From: Datnioides undecimradiatus
Lineage: Eukaryota > Chordata > Actinopteri > Lobotiformes > Datnioididae
DNA length: 64,000 nt
Assembly (NCBI GenBank): GCA_008933995.1
Contig: WARS01001600.1
Coordinates: 992,001 to 1,056,000, forward strand
Reading direction: 5' to 3'
Part shown: piece by piece, positions 58,529 through 64,000 of the stretch
Layout of the letters: the number at the start of each line of letters is the position of its first letter
How positions within the stretch are numbered: position 1 is the stretch's first letter
Notes under the pieces: model-generated
What the model was told of the DNA's origin: nothing
Database searches by the model: none
Seen by the model: only the letters and a program-made list of their open reading frames with translations
Translations under genes and position numbers: made by a program

Positions 58529-60780
58529 GTAAAGAACTGACGTTTGTTTTTGTGGGTTTTTGGGGTTTTCGGGTTCGGTGCTTCTCTTTTCTGTAAACCA
58601 CTATCCCTTCAAACCCTGCCAGCACCTACGGCATCCTACCTCTTTAATTTCTCCCCACCCTCCCGCTCTGTTTCTTTGTCTTTAAACCCCATGTTTCGTT
58701 TCTCTTTGTCCTTCCCTCTGCTCCCTCCCTCGATTCACCCACCTCACACTCTGCTGGATATTTTTTTTCCTCTCGCTCTCCCACTCCCTACAGTCTTCTT
58801 TCCAGTGTCTGGTTGGGTGATAGAAGCAATGATGATTGTAAATGGAGTAATTAGCGGGCCCACTGGGAGGTGTTGTGCAATGGGATGCATCCCAGGAGGA
58901 TTGGTGACACTGGGAGAGGAGGGTAGAGCTCCAAATGGTTCGCACTACCGCTGTGTCTTTCACCCCCACCTGCTCTTTCTCTTATTCCCAATGGAGCCCG
59001 AAGCTGGGAAAAAGAGATAGACAGCTTTAGAGGAAGAGGAGGAGAGAGCAAGACTTTATCATTCCAAGCAGGTATGAGAATAGTGAAAATACACAGCTGG
59101 GAGATGGGTTTGAAATAGTGCTATTTGGTAGGGGGGAATGGCCCTTCAAAGACGATTATTCTAGTCTCAGCTCGCTGTGATCCTATACCAGGCTGTTTGA
59201 TGAGGTTTTAAGGTCACTGCAGAGTGCCTCCTTCCATATTTTTTTTAAATCAGGAGCATTATAGAGCCTTCAGCGTGTTGGTGAAAGGCCTGTTGGGAAA
59301 AACATGCCGATAGATCTTCAGAATATTTGCTTTTCGCCGTCTCGAGCTCGGGCTCTTATGATGAATGGCATTTTTGAAATGTAACTTGCTTGTTTCATTG
59401 CAACACAGCAGAGCTCAGTTTGCAGCAGAGCATTGTGGTTAGCATCTAGTTGTGTTCAGCAGCTGTTTTGGGGATCGCATGCAGCATTTTGCCAAGCCGA
59501 GGCGCAGTTGTCCGGTGGCCAGACCAGTGGGTGCCAATTCTGCCACGACGGTTTACTGGTGTACCCCACCAGCCACCCACCACCACCATCGCACACAAAA
59601 AGCAGCGAGCCACAGCAGTGAGGGGTCAGAGGCTGGGCACGGGTGATTAACAGGGGGACGGACCACTACACCTCTCCTAATTTACGAGGGAGCCTTTATC
59701 TTGGCGGACTAATTGCGTGACAAGCAGGTCTGGTGATTTAGGGGTACCACTGGCTGCTTGGGGGGAGGGGGGAAGCGAGGGGGTACAAGTAGCCACAGAT
59801 GGGCTTGAGTGTGTGTATTCGCTGGTGTGTTTGTCCAAGAAAGTATCATCTGAGCTGTAAGAATCCTCTTGGATTGCTGCCCACGTCCCCCCTTGCTGGG
59901 TTCGGATGGCTCCGGCCAGGTTTCTGTCCCCAGGGTTGGCTTCAAAGAGGCCGGGCGAGATGGAGGGCTGAGGGAGGGAGACCAGAAAGTAGTTAGTTAC
60001 AGACTTTGTGTATATATATCCCCCTGAATTGGCGTTCTATCTTGCTATTTACTGTAATAACCTCTCTTATTTCAAATGAGAATGAGAACCCTGATCTCAT
60101 ACTGTGTATCATAACTTTCATTTCCTTGCAACATAGAAAATGACTCCTTATCGCTCCTCTTTAATTTCACTTGAGATAAATAGCTGTTACTCTCCAGCGA
60201 AGGCAACAAAGGATTTGGGGAACCTTGGTTTTATATGACTAATGCAGTCTGGTAGCGTCTGCCAGCCTCTGAGCTGGCAGTGTTGCAGTATATCCATTTA
60301 GTTCACATATCGCTGCATCTGCCTCAGTTTGTTTAAGTTTACGGTGCCAATACATCCACTCCATTCACATTTAGCTTCGATTGCGCTGTTTAAACACTTT
60401 CTTAGCGTTTCACTTTCAATTGGAAACTGGATAACATGCATTGGGTTCGGTGCCGCGTGGATGCCTGAGGTGTCACTGTGGGTCAGCTCCTGCGGCTGAA
60501 GGGTTCAAAGGTGCTGGCCACCGTCAGTCTTCAAGTGCACTGATGAGCTAGTTAATATTCCCCAGTGTGACAGGCTCTGTGGGCAGGGGGCTCCTCCATG
60601 ACCATGTTGACCAAGGAACAGGAGCTGCTTCGGGGAGGGAGTGTGCACGTGAAGGGAAAGTTGTTCGGTGAGGACTGTGTGCTTTCATAGCTGTTTTAAA
60701 AAAATTCCTGATATAAAAAAAAAAAAGTTTAAACAAGTGCATGTGAACTTATGCTCACACCATGTGGCTTGATTTAGTCT

Positions 60781-60804
60781 AAAACCTCTCTTCTTAGAGG
60801 TTTT
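60781..60804. repeat. Short perfect hairpin in epha4 intron 3
   Basis: AAAACCTCT at 60781-60789 pairs perfectly with AGAGGTTTT at 60796-60804 across a 6-base pyrimidine loop. A stem this short may be chance. Confidence 0.5.
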
Positions 60805-61573
60805 CTGTGGTGCACACAAGCCCAATTGTGTGTGTGCAAGTGTGTGTGTTTGCATACTTGTGTGTCTGTGCTTGTCTTGTGTTCGTGCGGGGTTACAAGG
60901 GCACCTTGGCCCCTGGTTCCCAGCCCAGGATGAATGGGCTCTCCTCCATCATTGTTTGGGGCAGCAGTGGAGCCGACTGAGGCTGGCTATGTTTGGGGGG
61001 AGAAGAGGTATGGGGGGGGGCTGACAGGGCACGTAGGAGTTGTATTCTCCACCCCTGGCAGAGGTCGGGGGTCATTCCCTTCTGCATCCATCTTGCTGCC
61101 GCGTCTGACGGGGTTGTGGATCCAGGATTGATTAAGATGTCAGGATTTTGACAGCTCTGGTGGGGGGGTGTGTATGTGTGCCTGCGCTCGAGGTGGGCCA
61201 AGGGTGGCCAGGGTGTACAACCAGGGCCAAGGCGAGAGGGGCAACGAGGGCACTGAGGGCCAAGGGGCCCCTGATCTAAGGAGAGGGGACTCTGTCTGTT
61301 TGCATTTGGGATCCCTTTCCCTGTTAACCACCTCCCCCCACACACTTTGTTGGGGATGGATGGGGGGGGGGGTGTCACAGAGCCCCCTCGCTCCTCATCT
61401 GGTGAGGGGGTTCCTACTGTTGGAGGGGTGGGAGGGATTAGTGACAACTATGTATGTCATTATGGGGAGATGATAATTACCCTAACTGTTTTTTATCGGT
61501 TGAGAGAAACATTTGAGGTGTCCTCTGGCAGCAGTCTGCCTCCGTAGAACAATGATCTGTGTTTTCAGTAAAA

Positions 61574-61575
<2 letters not shown>

Positions 61576-61617
<42 letters not shown>
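61576..61617. repeat. (GT)21 microsatellite
   Basis: About twenty-one pure GT units in intron 3. Confidence 0.95.
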
Positions 61618-61619
<2 letters not shown>

Positions 61620-61942
61620 TTGCCTTCAGTTTATTGGCTCGTGCGCGCTCGTTGAGGAAATAGCTTGGCTGAGGCGTGAAGGTGACAGACACTTCTGACG
61701 CTGCAGAATGCTAGTCCATGGTTGAGCTGCTAACCTCGCTCCGCCACCGATCAACCAAAAAAGCAAAGTTCCCGGGAACCTCTGCACATTTTATCTTCTC
61801 CACTTTGTTTCATGCAAAACACAAAGTTGATTTCTGCTTTTAGATAAATGCTGCATTAAGGCAACTCAGAGAACACAAATGGAATATAAATCACTTTTGA
61901 TTGCTTTTATCTCAGCGTGTGTTCCCTCAAAACCTGTTTGCA

Positions 61943-61944
<2 letters not shown>

Positions 61945-61976
<32 letters not shown>
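61945..61976. repeat. (GT)16 microsatellite
   Basis: Sixteen pure GT units in intron 3. Confidence 0.95.
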
Positions 61977-61977
<1 letters not shown>

Positions 61978-62145
61978 TTTGGAGCCAGTTGTGAGGTCAA
62001 CGTGTGATCTGAGCATTTTCTCACCTGAGACCCCCCCCATCGCCCCCTCGCTCTCTATATTCCCAGCAGTCTTTGCTGAGCTGGAAACTCTCATTCATTT
62101 TGGATTAAGAGGTTTTAGGGATGAACTCTCTCCTGCGCTCCTCTC

Positions 62146-62148
<3 letters not shown>

Positions 62149-62180
<32 letters not shown>
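62149..62180. repeat. (GT)16 microsatellite
   Basis: Sixteen pure GT units in intron 3, the third GT run within 600 bases. Confidence 0.95.
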
Positions 62181-62182
<2 letters not shown>

Positions 62183-63353
62183 CTGGGTCCTCCATTCTCT
62201 CTCTCCCTCTGTTGACAGTGTTAAATATGCGCTTGGGAGCATCATTCTAAATTCACCACGTAATTCTATTTAGCCCGCCGGTCCCCGGTGGCTTTAAATA
62301 CACAGACGCAGTCCCTTGCTCTTCCTCTCCCTGCACTATTTACTTCCTCCTGCTCCCTCCCTCTCCTCTGAACGCACACAAATTAAGCATTTGCATCTTC
62401 TTCTTGGCCGGCTCAGGAGCTCGCTTGCTTTCTTTGTCTGCCCATGTCTTCCGTCTTCTGTTGCTTTATTGGCTCTTCATGAGCTTTTTGTCTCTTCTCT
62501 TCTCATCTCTCTCTCTCTCTTTTTATCACCCTGCAGTTTTTCTGCTAAGTTTCTGTTTCTGCAATTTTCACCCATTCACACTCTGTCTTTTTTATCCTCT
62601 CCTCTTTTTTACCCTCCCTCCCTCCCTCCCCGCTCTCGGGCCGTCGAGGTGGTTAGTGTTCGTCAGCCTGTCTCTGGTGGCAGCAGCAGGAAGTGGGCTG
62701 AATAATGAGATTACCCTCACTGTTGGGAGGGAGGCAGCTCGGAGCAGCACACAGAACATCATCACCCGTCATTGTACCCCCACACACGCACACACATGCA
62801 CAAGTGTGTGAGTGTGCACACAAACCTGAATAATAAGAATCTAGACACATGCAGGCAGGGATGTCTCAGGTGACAGGAACCAATAAGTGCATGTACACGC
62901 CCCCGTGTACAGCCACGCATGCATACTCATACAAACGAACACAAAAATCCAGGCACACACACGTAAAAAAGGGCATGTTAAGTAATAGACTCAAGTACAC
63001 AGACACATTTATAAATATGTATAGCAAATGCGCGCACACACAAGCGCGCACGCGCACACTCAAAGCCGAGCGGAGCGCAGCAGAATGGAGGTGAATGTAC
63101 TCATCACTCTCCCTGCCACCAGAGAGGCTCATTCTGTGCTGCTGAATAGAGACGAGGAATCTATTACCAGCGGAGAGCGGGGAAGAACAACAGATACAGA
63201 GGGAGAGGACAAAATGTCTCATGAGCAGCCCTCCACCACCCTCTGCTTCCTGCTGAAATAATTGCTTTTTTTAAGTAATTAAAAAAAAAAAAATCTCCTC
63301 AAATTATGAAAAAAGTCTCTTTAAACACACACAACCCCCCCCTGACTGGATGC

Positions 63354-63372
63354 GGGGGGGGGGGGGGGGGGG
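63354..63372. repeat. G19 homopolymer
   Basis: Nineteen consecutive G, preceded 19 bases earlier by a C-run. The two could pair, and the length is likely to be unstable or poorly sequenced. Confidence 0.85.
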
Positions 63373-64000
63373 TATTCAGGCATCGTTAGCGGAGGTGCTG
63401 AAATGTTTTTCCTGCCCAGGCTGCGGTCCTGCCTCCGTGTTTGTTCCCTCTGCAGCTCTCGACACTCATCACCCCTCTCTCTTTCCCCTCGCCGTGCCCT
63501 GTTCAGGGCAGGAAGCCACCGGCGATCGAGCATGACCCGTGGCTGACGGCTACAGTGCAGTGTGCCACGGATATCCGTCTTTAAATCATTTGTCCCCCGC
63601 TGAGATTAAAAAGCTCATTTTTTCCTACGAGGATCAAGAATCTTCTGGAGCAGTGTGCTTTAGTTTGCGTAATTTCAAGGAACTGACACTGACTTCAAGA
63701 AAGTGCCAGCGGCATGTCAAACTTGATTAGGAATAAGTAGAATTATCCCAGCCTCGATTGTTATGTGGAAAATAAGATTTTACTACTGGAGACTGAATAA
63801 AAAGAGGAATGAAAGCTGTTTTAAACAAATAGCACGATGTATCTGGCTCAGAGCACGAGACCGGAGCAAATACAGAATATTCTGCTTTTAATCATGCTTT
63901 GTTTTGTTGTTGAGAGCAAGAAACTGCCAACGGTGGGAGCACACTGCTGATTTCAGATACGGTTAAATGGCAACAAGTGTCATTCAGATCCTCGAAAAAG

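Larger units (their letters stand above)
53416..64000 (+). other. epha4: epha4 gene, 5' part (coding start to window end)
   Basis: This is the Eph receptor A4 tyrosine kinase gene, cut off by the window. EphA4 is a type I membrane receptor for ephrin-A ligands and some ephrin-B ligands, and it acts in axon guidance, hindbrain segment borders and limb or fin patterning. Three exons join in frame (97 + 68 + 664 nt) with canonical GT-AG borders to give 276 codons and one leftover base. That base starts the alanine codon that in mammals follows 'ECQ'. As I recall human EPHA4, the match is nearly residue for residue from VTLLDSRSVQGELGW to GNCLCN. Other EphA paralogues differ at many of these positions. 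The Cys-rich/EGF remainder, two fibronectin III repeats, transmembrane helix, kinase, SAM domain and PDZ motif are outside the window. Teleosts often keep two ohnologs, and this part does not let me choose between them. Confidence 0.95.
58529..64000 (+). other. epha4: epha4 intron 3 (5' part, runs off the window)
   Basis: From the donor gtaaag to the window end I find no sequence resembling Eph exon 4, the 156-nt Cys-rich/EGF exon that starts with CKIGYY in mammals. The intron is therefore longer than 5.4 kb. It contains pyrimidine-rich tracts (58620-58800, 62310-62640), G-rich stretches (59640-59990, 60890-61450), GT microsatellites at 61576, 61945 and 62149, a short perfect hairpin (60781-60804) and a 19-base G-run (63354-63372). 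Confidence 0.75.

Noticed and set aside
58682-58969. Open frames just downstream of exon 3 on both strands as exon 4
   Set aside because: None encodes the Cys-rich CKIGYY-type exon expected next. They lie in pyrimidine-rich intron sequence.
60893-61447. A 184-codon minus-strand frame as a gene
   Set aside because: The composition (Pro, Ser, Gly, Thr) follows from G-rich DNA on the other strand. It has no domain and lies inside an epha4 intron. Kept only as a finding about composition.

Overview
The window reads as vertebrate, specifically ray-finned fish, chromosomal DNA. It has long non-coding stretches, very many CA/GT microsatellites, spliced exons with canonical GT-AG borders, and degraded copies of dispersed repeats of the kind I know from percomorph-type teleost genomes. 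I cannot name the species.

The only protein-coding gene I can support is the 5' part of an EphA4 receptor tyrosine kinase gene (epha4; whether the a or b ohnolog cannot be decided from this part) on the + strand. Exon 1 (coding 53416-53512) carries the signal peptide. Exon 2 (55266-55333) starts the ephrin-binding domain. Exon 3 (57865-58528) holds almost all of the ephrin-binding domain and the start of the cysteine-rich region. Together they give an uninterrupted 276-codon product with matching splice phases. Exon 4 and the rest, including the fibronectin repeats, membrane segment, kinase, SAM domain and PDZ-binding tail, must lie beyond 64000. A GC-rich, CpG-rich stretch with a GA tract, a GC box and a CCAAT box covers the probable promoter and first exon.

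Positions 1 to about 53100 form a gene-free region upstream of epha4. It holds microsatellites, old repeat fragments (LINE-like 3' tails, SINE-like pieces and two 'GCTAGC/GCTAAC-rich' teleost repeat families), two striking inverted repeats (8243-8304 and 28686-28723), two good CTCF-type motifs (11490-11503 and 52615-52628), and several unique, AT-moderate, repeat-free blocks that look like conserved non-coding elements, densest at about 19-24.6 kb. The mammalian EPHA4 gene also sits beside a large regulatory desert toward PAX3, so a regulatory landscape is the natural reading, but conservation cannot be tested from one sequence.

Introns 1 (1.75 kb), 2 (2.5 kb) and 3 (more than 5.4 kb, open at the window end) carry further microsatellites, one hAT-like fragment, homopolymer G/C runs and two or three enhancer-like blocks. 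I found no rRNA, tRNA, CRISPR, intact transposon or virus-derived element.
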